Positions 37,940 through 46,773 of a DNA stretch of 64,000 nt are shown piece after piece. The DNA lies in the NCBI RefSeq assembly GCF_900106835.1, contig NZ_FNNR01000008.1:1-64000 (forward strand), written 5' to 3'. Every line of letters begins with the position of its first letter. The first letter of the stretch is position 1. Source of the DNA: Arthrobacter sp. cf158. Lineage in GTDB: Bacteria > Actinomycetota > Actinomycetes > Actinomycetales > Micrococcaceae. Under the pieces are notes generated by a model, which did not search any database, was not told where the DNA came from, and was given only the letters and a program-made list of their open reading frames with translations. A program made the position numbers and the translations under genes.

Positions 37940-39687
37940 TCCAATTCCTTCGCAATGTCAGGCTGACTGCTGGAACTATTTCTGAGCACATAACCGAGGC
38001 CCCGTTTGTCTTGGTACTTCAATTCTTGAGAAAGCTGCCGCCTGGTTTCACAAGGCCTGTTGCACGCTTCCTCTCAAGGCTTTCGCCGTCGTCAGGTCGA
38101 CCTCTCTTCCTGTTGGCCAGCCTTGCCGCGGGACAGGAAGCGGGACTTATCCGTCGCTTTGAGACCTTGCAAGCGTCAGGCGTCGAAGCAGAGCCCGCCC
38201 GTAAAGCTGCTGAGGTCGCTGTCGCAGCGGGCCAGCCTCAATGGGCAGACACTCTCCTGAGGATGGCTGGCAGCTCTACGCGGACACCAGCGGCCGTGGC
38301 CAGACGCAGATGGTATGACGGCGATATGAGCGGAGCTATCGCTGTCCTTCAAGGGCGAACAGGCAGCATGGAGAAACAACGGCGGCGGCTCGAGTCGGAG
38401 CTCAAGGTGTTCAGCGGCTGGAGTCCAGCACTGCCGGCGGCGCCGGTGGAAGCGGAACCGCGTCGAGTGCTCCACCTGCTGACAAACTCGGTACCCCACA
38501 CGGGAAGCGGATACGCGCGGCGGGCCCATTCCATCTTGATTGCACAGCAGGAAGCCGGCTGGGAGACTCTGGCAGCCACTCGTTTGGGGTACCCCGTTCA
38601 GATTGGAGCGCTGACCGCCAGGAAGCGGGACATCGTGGACGGGGTCCGATACGAGCGGATTCTTCCTGGCCGTATAGCCAGCACCATGGACGGCCGCTTA
38701 CAGCAGCAGGCGTCCGCGCTTCTCACCATTGCCCGTGGATTCAGGCCTTCGATAATTCACACCACTACACACTTTGTTAACGGACTTGTGGCTCGGGAAG
38801 TGGCCAATGCTCTGGAAGTTCCGTGGGTCTACGAAGTCCGTGGGCAGTTGGCAGATACGTGGGCATCCAGCCGCGATGAAGCAGCCCGCAGCAGCGAACG
38901 GTACGAGCTCTTTTCTGCACGAGAATCCGATGTAATGCACACGGCTGACTTGGTTGTCACCCTTGGCGAGTCCATGAAGAAGAACATCGCCGCCATCGGT
39001 GTTCCGGAGGACAAGATCCTGATCAGCCCCAATGCTGTTGGGGGCGCCTATCTCACAACACCGCTGGACCATGGAGTAGCGCGGCAGGCTCTGGGCCTGG
39101 AACCAGACGACCTCTATATAGGGACCGTCAGTAGCCTTGTCGGCTACGAAGGCTTGGACGACCTCGTCACAGCATTTGCGCTGCTAGCGCCACGGCTGCC
39201 AAAGTTGAAGCTGGTCTTGGTAGGGGATGGCACGGCCGCTCCTGGACTCAAGGACCAAGTACAGCGTTTGGGACTTTCAGATCGAACCATCTTCACAGGG
39301 CGGGTTCGTCCTGAACAGGCGCGTCTTTTTCACTTGGCATTGGATGTTTTCGTAGTGCCTCGGAAGAATTCGGCAGTGACCCAGGCTGTAACGCCGCTGA
39401 AGCCCGTGGAGGCACTCGCCTCCGCTCGGCCGGTCGTGGCCAGTGACCTGGATGCTCTCCGGGAAATAGTGCAAGACGGCGTCAACGGCAGGATGACCAA
39501 GGCCGAGGACCCTGAGCGGCTGGCGGAAGTTCTGTTGGAGTTGCTGGAGGATGAAGGAATGCGTCGGCGGATGGGAATCGCCGGCAGGGAGTACGTATTA
39601 GCAACGAGGACGTGGCAGGCCAACGCTCAGGCGTACGGCCAAGCTTATGAAACTTTGGCGTCTAACTATAGGAGGAGGGTCCGCTGA
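37936..39687 (+). CDS. GT4-family glycosyltransferase with N-terminal extension
   Basis: A 583-residue protein. The first 170 residues are helical and basic and are not recognised. A GT-B domain follows: HTGSGYARRAHSILIAQQEAGWE, YEVRGQLADTW, then GTVSSLVGYEGLDDLV, FTGRVRPEQ, and TPLKPVEALASARPVVASD with the conserved Glu of GT4 enzymes. The start is GTG 37936, overlapping the previous stop. It overlaps the ABC permease gene by one base, so it belongs to the export operon. Confidence 0.88.
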   Translation: MIQFLRNVRLTAGTISEHITEAPFVLVLQFLRKLPPGFTRPVARFLSRLSPSSGRPLFLLASLAAGQEAGLIRRFETLQASGVEAEPARKAAEVAVAAGQPQWADTLLRMAGSSTRTPAAVARRRWYDGDMSGAIAVLQGRTGSMEKQRRRLESELKVFSGWSPALPAAPVEAEPRRVLHLLTNSVPHTGSGYARRAHSILIAQQEAGWETLAATRLGYPVQIGALTARKRDIVDGVRYERILPGRIASTMDGRLQQQASALLTIARGFRPSIIHTTTHFVNGLVAREVANALEVPWVYEVRGQLADTWASSRDEAARSSERYELFSARESDVMHTADLVVTLGESMKKNIAAIGVPEDKILISPNAVGGAYLTTPLDHGVARQALGLEPDDLYIGTVSSLVGYEGLDDLVTAFALLAPRLPKLKLVLVGDGTAAPGLKDQVQRLGLSDRTIFTGRVRPEQARLFHLALDVFVVPRKNSAVTQAVTPLKPVEALASARPVVASDLDALREIVQDGVNGRMTKAEDPERLAEVLLELLEDEGMRRRMGIAGREYVLATRTWQANAQAYGQAYETLASNYRRRVR

Positions 39688-40574
39688 TGTCGGCGAAAAA
39701 GGCACTTTTGCCAGAGCCAGCAGTGGTGCAGCCGCTGGCTGTGGATATGCGGCGCTTGACGCGCGTCGGCGCGCGCCCTGGCTTCTTGGACTATCTTGTA
39801 CAGCTTTGGGACTTCCGGGAGTTTATTTATTACGACGCCCGGGCGAGAGTCCAGAGCGGTACTCGTCGTGACCGCTTGGGCAGCGCTTGGCTCCTGCTCA
39901 ACCCGATTTTCAACGGACTGACCTATTACGTGATCTTTGGGTTGCTGCTACAAACAAGCGGTGGCATTGAGAATTACGTTGGCTACCTGGTTATCGGAAT
40001 TTTTATCTTCCAAGGAACCTCTGGTGCCATCACCAGCGGCGCCAGATCCATTCACAGCAACAAGTCCGTGGTTCAAGCGTTCAACTTCCCACGCGCTACG
40101 TTGCCCATTGGCCTGAATATCAGGGAAATGATGGCAAACGTACCCCTGATCCTAGCTATGCTCCTGATCATCGTGTTGATCCCGCCAGTGGAGAAAATTA
40201 CCTGGCTGTGGGTGCTAATCATTCCGGCTCTACTGCTTCAGGCGCTCTTCAACCTTGGCGTTGGGTTGATCTTGGCGCGCATCATCTCGCGGGTCCATGA
40301 CGCGACGCATTTGCTGCCGTTCTTCATGCGTGCGTGGATGTACGGCTCCGCCATTTTCTATTCGTACGAGCGCTTCGTAACGCATCCGGAATTGCTCGCT
40401 GTTTTGAAGATGAATCCGCTCTTCAACGTCATTGACATACTTCGCAATTGCATTCTCTATGCCCAGCCTCCTACCTGGCAGTCCTGGGCGACCCTCGCAG
40501 TCTGGGCGCTGGGCGCGCTTTTGGTCGGACTCGTCTTCTTCTGGCAGGGGGAGGAATCTTATGGTCGCGGCTGA
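39687..40574 (+). CDS. polysaccharide ABC exporter permease, Wzm/TagG type
   Basis: A 295-residue ABC-2 membrane protein with six helices. Hallmarks are LWDFREFIYYDARARVQSGT, the interfacial segment, then RLGSAWLLLNPIFNGLTYYVIFG (part) and LLPFFMRAWMYGSAIFY. With the ATP-binding protein downstream (14-base overlap) it forms an exporter for lipid-linked polysaccharide. The ATG overlaps the previous stop (TGATG) and has GGAGGAGGG upstream. Confidence 0.93.
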   Translation: MSAKKALLPEPAVVQPLAVDMRRLTRVGARPGFLDYLVQLWDFREFIYYDARARVQSGTRRDRLGSAWLLLNPIFNGLTYYVIFGLLLQTSGGIENYVGYLVIGIFIFQGTSGAITSGARSIHSNKSVVQAFNFPRATLPIGLNIREMMANVPLILAMLLIIVLIPPVEKITWLWVLIIPALLLQALFNLGVGLILARIISRVHDATHLLPFFMRAWMYGSAIFYSYERFVTHPELLAVLKMNPLFNVIDILRNCILYAQPPTWQSWATLAVWALGALLVGLVFFWQGEESYGRG

Positions 40575-41451
40575 GCAGGTCCTAGACGTTGAAGGGCATC
40601 CATGTGTAGTGGTGGACCGGGCCGCCATGGAGTACAGGGTGGTCACAACGGATTCAGAGGCGGTCGCCCAAGAACGCCGGGATACCAGTTTCATGAGCAG
40701 GTTGGGGCGTAGACCCAACACGGTCACTGTGCGTGCTCTCTACGAGCTGTCTCTAGTTGTTGAACGAGGCGAGTCCGTGGGAATCATTGGTCGGAACGGT
40801 TCCGGAAAGAGCACGCTGATGAAGCTCATCAGCGGACAGGTCCGACCATCTTCGGGCGCTGTCTTTGCTTCCAGTACGCCTATCATGTTGGGCGTCAACG
40901 CGGCCCTCATGCCTGACTTGTCCGGGCACCAGAACGTTGTGCTGGGCTGCCTTGCCATGGGGATGAGTCGGCAGGAAATCGACCAAAAGTTTGCGAGCAT
41001 CGTCGAGCTCTGCGGGCTGGAAGATTCCATTTATTTGCCGATGAAGTCATATTCTTCCGGAATGGCTTCAAGGTTGCGCTTCGCAATTGCGGCGAGCATC
41101 GACCCTGAGATTCTTCTCGTGGACGAGGCCCTGAACACCGGTGATGCCCAGTTTGGCGACCGCAGCAAGCGACGAATGGATCAACTTCGAGAACAGGCTG
41201 GCTGCGTCTTCCTCGTCAGCCACTCGCTGGACACCATCACCAAGATGTGTACCCGGGTTATCTGGTTGGATAAAGGCCATCTCATCATGGACGGTGATCC
41301 TGCTGAAACTGTCAGGGCCTATCAGGATTTCACTGGCCAACTGGCGAAGGGCAACAACTTGTCCGCTGCCACAATTAGGGATGAAGCGCGTGCGAATCTT
41401 CAGATGACCGAAGTTTTGGCTAGAAGTAAGATGCGCAGGAGCCGGGCATGA
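40561..41451 (+). CDS. polysaccharide ABC exporter ATPase, Wzt/TagH type
   Basis: A 296-residue ATP-binding subunit. Walker A GRNGSGKS (77-84), signature YSSGMASRL, Walker B EILLVDEAL and switch His in LVSHSL are intact. It starts with about 60 residues before the ATPase core, as in TagH/Wzt. It lacks the long C-terminal carbohydrate-binding domain of some Wzt proteins, so polymer length is probably not capped through this subunit. The ATG at 40561 overlaps the permease; its stop overlaps the next ATG by 4 bases. Confidence 0.94.
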   Translation: MVAAEQVLDVEGHPCVVVDRAAMEYRVVTTDSEAVAQERRDTSFMSRLGRRPNTVTVRALYELSLVVERGESVGIIGRNGSGKSTLMKLISGQVRPSSGAVFASSTPIMLGVNAALMPDLSGHQNVVLGCLAMGMSRQEIDQKFASIVELCGLEDSIYLPMKSYSSGMASRLRFAIAASIDPEILLVDEALNTGDAQFGDRSKRRMDQLREQAGCVFLVSHSLDTITKMCTRVIWLDKGHLIMDGDPAETVRAYQDFTGQLAKGNNLSAATIRDEARANLQMTEVLARSKMRRSRA

Positions 41452-43346
41452 CGCGGAGTTCAACCTCGCTAAGAACGGCGGCATGGCACCTACGTAAAGG
41501 TGGCCTCTCGCAACTGCGGCAGTGGTATCGGCGCCAGAAAGCGCAGTCCGCTGGCACTTTTGGCACTGCTAAGGGAACCATGGTCCGCAACAAGGACGGT
41601 CGTTCGCTGTCTTTTGAGCCATTCGAGTTCCCCTCTTGGTCCCCACGCAGGGCAGATCTCAGAGTAGGCGTGATCTTGGATGATTTCTCCGCACGAGCGT
41701 TCGCGTATGAGTGGGAGATCGTTCTTCTCAAGAAGGACACCTGGCTGAGTGATCTCCAGGAGAAGCGCATTGACTTCCTGTTCGTGGAGTCCGCCTGGAA
41801 CGGCAATGGCGGCTCCTGGAAGTACCAGTTGACTGGCACCTCAGGGCCAAAGACCGAAATTCTCGGTCTCTTGCGTTGGTGCCGTGAAAACGACGTACCA
41901 ACGGTCTTTTGGAACAAGGAAGATCCACCACACTTCGAGGACTTCCTGCCAGCGGCCAGAGAGTTTGATGTCGTCTTCACCTCAGATGAGAACAAAATTC
42001 CCGAGTATCGCAAAGCTCTAGGGCATGACCGAATCTCTGTGCTTCCATTCGCTGCGCAGCCGGTCATTCACAATCCGGTCCGTCCGGCGGAGGGCAGGCA
42101 CGCCCGCGACGTAGCATTCGCTGGTATGTACTTTGCGCATAAATATCCAGAGCGTCGAGAACAGATGCGCTTGCTTCTAGACGGAGCCATCGAAGGTTCG
42201 GACAGACTTAGGACCGGTCTGGAGATCTTCTCTCGCCAGTTAGGCGGGGAGCCGAACTATCAGTTCCCGGCTCCCTATGACAAGCACGTCGTGGGGGCAT
42301 TGGACTACGACCGGATGCTCACGGCTTACAAGGCCTACAAGGTGTTTCTAAATGTTAACTCCGTTGTGGATTCTCCGAGCATGTGCGCCCGACGTATCTT
42401 CGAAATATCGGCTTCTGGTACTCCTGTCGTGACGACAGGGAGCCATGCCATTCCGCGGTTCTTCCCCGACGGAGAGATACACAGCGTATCTACGTCCGAA
42501 CAAGCGGCAGATGTCATTAAAGCGCTCATACGCAGCCCGGAACTTAACGACCGCTCTGTCCACTTGGCGCAACGCCGGATTTGGGCTGAGCACACGTATG
42601 CACACCGCGCCGAGCACGTCCTTGAGCTCGCCTTGCCACACCGCCGGCGACCCATCATTGCCAAGCCCGTTAGCGCCCTTGTGTCTACCATTCGGCCGCA
42701 TCAGCTGGAACACGTCTTTAGGACAATTGGGGCCCAACGCGGAGTCGAGGTCGAGCTGGTCCTTTTGACTCACGGATTTACACCTGGCAAGAGTGAAATC
42801 CGTGCTCTGCAGGAGAAATACGACGTGAGGAACCTGGTCCTGCTTCAGGAACCGGAGACCACCAGTCTGGGAGCTTGCCTCAATGTTTGTGCCAGTGCGG
42901 CGAACCATGCCGTATTGACCAAGATGGACGACGACGACTACTACGGGCCCAACTATCTGTCGGACCAACTGCACGCGTTGATGTATTCCGGTGCCGACGT
43001 CGTTGGCAAGCTGGCCCATTTCATGTACATAGCCAGCCGAAACGCTGCAGTATTCAGATTTGACCATATGGAGCACCGGTTCAGCCACATGGTGATGGGC
43101 CCCACTATTATGGCCCGTCGCGAAGTCTTCGAACAGCATCGTTTCGGCGACATTAACCGCGGGGAAGACACAGAGTTTCTCAAGGCCATCGTTGAGTCCG
43201 GAGGAAAGATCTATTCCTCAGACCGATATAACTACTACCAACACCGGGGTGGGTCGGGTCACACCTGGACCGCCTCCGACGATGAGCTCCTCGCCTCCGG
43301 GGAGATCCAGTTCTGGGGGAATCCCACAGAACACGTCACTCTTTAG
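41448..43346 (+). CDS. CgeB-like GT-B plus GT2 (GT-A) glycosyltransferase
   Basis: A 632-residue two-domain protein. The first part (about 70-395) is a CgeB/DUF3880-like GT-B fold, with FLFVESAWNGNGGSWKYQ, VPTVFWNKEDPPHFEDFL, FAGMYFAHKYPERREQM and SMCARRIFEISASGTPVV. The second (about 405-630) is a GT2-like GT-A domain with an acidic DDDDYYGPNY metal/nucleotide motif and RGEDTEFLKAIV. Two active sites could add alternating sugars. The first domain is closely related to the protein at 46770. Overlaps the ATPase gene by 4 bases. Confidence 0.85.
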   Translation: MTRSSTSLRTAAWHLRKGGLSQLRQWYRRQKAQSAGTFGTAKGTMVRNKDGRSLSFEPFEFPSWSPRRADLRVGVILDDFSARAFAYEWEIVLLKKDTWLSDLQEKRIDFLFVESAWNGNGGSWKYQLTGTSGPKTEILGLLRWCRENDVPTVFWNKEDPPHFEDFLPAAREFDVVFTSDENKIPEYRKALGHDRISVLPFAAQPVIHNPVRPAEGRHARDVAFAGMYFAHKYPERREQMRLLLDGAIEGSDRLRTGLEIFSRQLGGEPNYQFPAPYDKHVVGALDYDRMLTAYKAYKVFLNVNSVVDSPSMCARRIFEISASGTPVVTTGSHAIPRFFPDGEIHSVSTSEQAADVIKALIRSPELNDRSVHLAQRRIWAEHTYAHRAEHVLELALPHRRRPIIAKPVSALVSTIRPHQLEHVFRTIGAQRGVEVELVLLTHGFTPGKSEIRALQEKYDVRNLVLLQEPETTSLGACLNVCASAANHAVLTKMDDDDYYGPNYLSDQLHALMYSGADVVGKLAHFMYIASRNAAVFRFDHMEHRFSHMVMGPTIMARREVFEQHRFGDINRGEDTEFLKAIVESGGKIYSSDRYNYYQHRGGSGHTWTASDDELLASGEIQFWGNPTEHVTL

Positions 43347-43380
43347 AAAAATCATAAACACAAATGTGGGGAGCATTGCG

Positions 43381-44661
43381 TTGAACACCATTAATCGCGT
43401 AGCCGTCATCGGATTGGGCTACATCGGACTGCCAACCGCAGCCATCTTGGCAACAAATGGCGTCGAGGTCATCGGCGTTGACGTCAACCAGCGCACGGTG
43501 GACGCCGTGAATGCAGGTCAGGTTCCTTTCGTCGAGCCCGACCTAGGTGTGCATGTGGCGGGTGCGGTAAGCCAAGGCAACTTGAGCGCCAGCACCTTGA
43601 CGCCGCAGGCAGAGGCCTACATCGTGGCAGTACCCACACCGTTTAGGGAAGACCGTTCGGCGGACTTGAGCTACATTGAGTCTGCGGCGCGCGGTATTGC
43701 ACCCCAGTTGCAAGGGGGGGAGCTTCTGATTCTGGAGTCCACTTCCCCTCCAGGCGCCACCGAACACATGGCCAACTACATCTTGAACTTGCGCCCGGAC
43801 TTGAGCCTTGACGGTGCCGACTCGAAGCCTGCAATCCTGGTTGCCCACTGCCCCGAACGTGTACTTCCAGGACGAGTCATGATCGAACTCGTGACTAACG
43901 ACAGGATTGTTGGAGGCATGACGGCCGAGGCCGCCGAAACAGCTAAACACCTCTACGCGGTGTTCTGCCAAGGCGAAATCCTCACCACCGATGCTGTTAC
44001 AGCGGAGATGGCAAAGTTGGTAGAGAATTCCTACCGTGACGTCAACATTGCGTTCGCCAACGAGCTCTCCGTTATCAGCGATAAGCTCGGCATCGATGTG
44101 TGGGAGCTCATCCGTTTGGCCAACCACCATCCGCGGGTGAACATCCTGCAGCCGGGACCCGGCGTTGGCGGCCACTGCATTGCAGTTGACCCGTGGTTCA
44201 TTGTTGCAGCTGCACCGGAAGAGTCCAGGCTCATTCGGACTGCCCGTGAAGTCAACGATGCAAAGCCGGAGTGGGTCTTCCAGCAGGTCGTGGCATCACT
44301 CGAGTCGCTTCCCGCTACTGCCGAGGTTTCGGTCTTGGGACTTGCATTCAAGGCAAACATCGACGACCTCCGCGAATCGCCGGCAATTGAGATCGCAGCA
44401 CACCTGGCCGAGGCTCTCTCGGACCGCCGCATCAACGTCGCCGAACCGCACGTCGAGGAATTGCCCAAGCAGTTGGCTGGGCGCAACAACGTGGAGCTTG
44501 TCTCGATCGAAGAGTCCGTGAAGCGTTCTGACGTAGTGGTTGTCTTAGTTGATCACGATGACGTCAAAGCAATATCGCCCGAACTTCTGGCCGGCAAAAT
44601 TGTCATTGATACCCGGGGTGCCCTGACTCGTGAACCCACTCCAGCCGCCGCGGCTGTCTAG
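43381..44661 (+). CDS. wecC: UDP-N-acetyl-D-mannosamine dehydrogenase
   Basis: A 426-residue UDP-sugar dehydrogenase that oxidises UDP-ManNAc to UDP-ManNAcA with 2 NAD. The NAD site VAVIGLGYIGLPTAA (about 6-20) is followed by LILESTSPPGATEHM, the substrate helix MAKLVENSYRDVNIAFANEL, and the catalytic Cys in GPGVGGHCIAVDPWFI; a C-terminal UDP-binding domain starts at GLAFKANIDDLRESPA. The start is TTG 43381 with GGGGAG upstream; the frame is open further but overlaps the glycosyltransferase. Its partner epimerase WecB is at 52868-54022. Confidence 0.93.
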   Translation: MNTINRVAVIGLGYIGLPTAAILATNGVEVIGVDVNQRTVDAVNAGQVPFVEPDLGVHVAGAVSQGNLSASTLTPQAEAYIVAVPTPFREDRSADLSYIESAARGIAPQLQGGELLILESTSPPGATEHMANYILNLRPDLSLDGADSKPAILVAHCPERVLPGRVMIELVTNDRIVGGMTAEAAETAKHLYAVFCQGEILTTDAVTAEMAKLVENSYRDVNIAFANELSVISDKLGIDVWELIRLANHHPRVNILQPGPGVGGHCIAVDPWFIVAAAPEESRLIRTAREVNDAKPEWVFQQVVASLESLPATAEVSVLGLAFKANIDDLRESPAIEIAAHLAEALSDRRINVAEPHVEELPKQLAGRNNVELVSIEESVKRSDVVVVLVDHDDVKAISPELLAGKIVIDTRGALTREPTPAAAAV

Positions 44662-44708
44662 GATCCAACAACCGTTCGAGTTGCTTGCCTTCCCCAGGAG
44701 CGATAGAC

Positions 44709-44744
44709 ATGAAAGTAGAGAATGACCCGCGCAAGAAATATTGA
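44709..44744 (+). other. possible 11-codon leader ORF overlapping the hydrolase start
   Basis: AGGAG 8 bases before an ATG at 44709 opens MKVENDPRKKY then stop. The hydrolase ATG at 44722 lies inside it in another frame and has only a weak ribosome site of its own. It could couple translation, or be chance. Confidence 0.3.
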
Positions 44745-45630
44745 TCCCAAAGTTCATGCGATCACAGGCTATCCCTCCATTGGCGCATTCCTAGCCGCCC
44801 GCAGCATAAGTGGCGGCTACCACGTGATTGACCATGGCGGACTTCCTATTGATGTCTTGGTCCAAAACCGTGGGCACAAGACGACAGCGGTTTTTTTGCA
44901 TGGAGCCGTCCGCCCGGAATACAGACTTCCAATGATTGCTGGGTTGGGAGTCTCCCGCGATGTGGACGTCAACAGGATCTTCATATCCGATCCCAGCCTG
45001 ATCATTAGTTCAACAATGAACCTCAGTTGGTATGTAGGCAACTCAAAGCAACGCCTCCAGCAAATTCTGCAGGACATCATCGCTAAGATCGTTTCGTCCT
45101 TTGGCAGCGAAAAGCTGGTCTTCTTCGGCACTTCTGGGGGCGGCTTCGCTTCTCTTTACTATTCGTCCCAGTTCGCGGGCTCACTCGCGATCGTGGCCAA
45201 TCCCCAGACTAATATCGCTCGGTATGAGCCGGATCCTGTAGCCAATTTTGCTGCGACCTGCTTTGAGGTCACGGGAAGCGACGCCATGGAAAGACTTCCT
45301 CACAGCGTTACAACGGATCTAGTTGAGGTGTACAGCAAACCAGTAGACAACACCGTTGCCTACATGCAAAACAGCATGGACACATTTCACATCAATGGGC
45401 ACCGAGATCCATTTGTTGAGAATTTGCACTACAGTAACGCTGTATTTGAATTGATGGGGGACGATTGGGGCGACGGGCACGCGGCTCCGCCTAAGGCACT
45501 CATAACCGACGTCTTGAATATTGCAGTAAGCGATGACTGGGCTGCTGGACTTAAAGGACTCGGATTTACCGCGCCGAATCTTGATGGAATGGATGCCTCA
45601 ACCAGTCGAGGAAGGCGCGTACGCGAATAG
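44722..45630 (+). CDS. unrecognised alpha/beta-hydrolase-fold protein, copy A
   Basis: A 302-residue protein without signal peptide. The nucleophile-elbow motif FFGTSGGGFASLYYS suggests a serine hydrolase or acyltransferase fold. Other blocks shared with the paralogue ending at 61403 are GLPIDVLVQNRG, VNRIFISDPSL, NPQTNIARYEPD, VAYMQNSMDTFH and DWGDGHAAPPKALI, the last perhaps holding the catalytic His. I do not recognise a named family. Both copies lie in polysaccharide gene groups, so modification of a glycan, for example acylation, is a possibility. A TAG just upstream in frame bounds the N-terminus. Confidence 0.75.
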   Translation: MTRARNIDPKVHAITGYPSIGAFLAARSISGGYHVIDHGGLPIDVLVQNRGHKTTAVFLHGAVRPEYRLPMIAGLGVSRDVDVNRIFISDPSLIISSTMNLSWYVGNSKQRLQQILQDIIAKIVSSFGSEKLVFFGTSGGGFASLYYSSQFAGSLAIVANPQTNIARYEPDPVANFAATCFEVTGSDAMERLPHSVTTDLVEVYSKPVDNTVAYMQNSMDTFHINGHRDPFVENLHYSNAVFELMGDDWGDGHAAPPKALITDVLNIAVSDDWAAGLKGLGFTAPNLDGMDASTSRGRRVRE

Positions 45631-45816
45631 CTGTACGTCGCCTTGGCCCAGTCTGCTGTCCTGCCCCGGGGCAGCACGCCGCGGTTCATGACTACGACTT
45701 GCAGGCAGATGTTGCCGGACGCGAGTCGCGTTCTGTCGGTCGCCGGTTTGGCTTAGAAAATTTAATACGTCCCAGAGCAGTTCGATGCACGAAACGACTT
45801 CACGGAGCATTGCAGA

Positions 45817-46773
45817 ATGTTAAGACCTAAGAGTGACTCACCGCTAACTAGATTTTTACGAACGCCCAGAGGGATCCTGGGTCTGGCGATCGGTGCTCTG
45901 ATTTTTGCCGGAGGCCTGATCCACTTCGTTGAAACCAAAAACCTGGGCATTTTTATCGTTGTTACGGGGATAGCTATCGCTGTTCCAGTCCTTTTTGAGG
46001 GAACGTTCACTCTTCGCCGTTCGCTTGCAGCTGTACGACAGAGTACGCAAAAAACATCGGAACAGACCCAGAACCTGGCCGGAATCGCGAAATCGGCAGA
46101 CTCAATCGATAGGCGTGTTCGTCTGAATGAAGCTGATGTGGCTAAGCTGGCCACCACTGCGGGCCCCTCCAAGCACTCGGCGGCAACAGAGTTCCACTTT
46201 CCAACGGAACAGATTCGCGACTGGGTTGGGATGACTCGACACACCGATGGCCGTAACATCTCGGTGGCCGCCGCGAACGGCATTTTTGAGGCCCTTAGTC
46301 ATCATTTGCCGACTACTGCAGTGCACGTGGGATCCGGAATCTCGACGGCATGGATTGCAAACTGCCTGGCTCATCTCCAGCCCCGCCCTTCCCGTGTAGC
46401 AGGGTTAGTGGAGTCAGACCGAGAATTGGCTGCTTTCCGCGCAGTTTCTGGTGCTGCCCAGGCCAAGGAAATGGCAAGTTGCCAGCTCCTGCCTTCCAGT
46501 CCAGTCCCAGCCGCTTCACTTTCAGGCATCACTGCCCACTCGGCTGACATTGTCGTTATCGATTTCGGCGGAATTTCTTCCGGTGAAACACTCGCTAACA
46601 GCATCCCGGCACTCTACTTCAACTGGCTCCGACCCAAAACGCCTGTGATTATTGTCGACTCAACAGCTATTGATGTCCGTCCCGCAGTACAGGCATTTTT
46701 GCAAGCCCACCCCCGATTTTTTGTCAAAAGCTTGTCGAAATCGTACAACCATGCAGAATTGATTGGAGCGTGA
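45817..46773 (+). CDS. membrane protein with coiled coil and methyltransferase-like domain
   Basis: A 318-residue protein. Two membrane helices (about 20-36 and 43-61) are followed by a helical coiled-coil-like stretch (65-110) and a C-terminal domain (about 135-318) with VHVGSGISTAWIANCLA, similar to SAM-binding motif I, and ADIVVIDFGGISSGE like motif IV. I cannot assign a substrate. Its own GC content looks lower than the flanks of the window. GGAG lies 10 bases before the ATG. Its stop overlaps the GTG of the next gene, linking it to the CgeB-like proteins. Confidence 0.7.
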   Translation: MLRPKSDSPLTRFLRTPRGILGLAIGALIFAGGLIHFVETKNLGIFIVVTGIAIAVPVLFEGTFTLRRSLAAVRQSTQKTSEQTQNLAGIAKSADSIDRRVRLNEADVAKLATTAGPSKHSAATEFHFPTEQIRDWVGMTRHTDGRNISVAAANGIFEALSHHLPTTAVHVGSGISTAWIANCLAHLQPRPSRVAGLVESDRELAAFRAVSGAAQAKEMASCQLLPSSPVPAASLSGITAHSADIVVIDFGGISSGETLANSIPALYFNWLRPKTPVIIVDSTAIDVRPAVQAFLQAHPRFFVKSLSKSYNHAELIGA

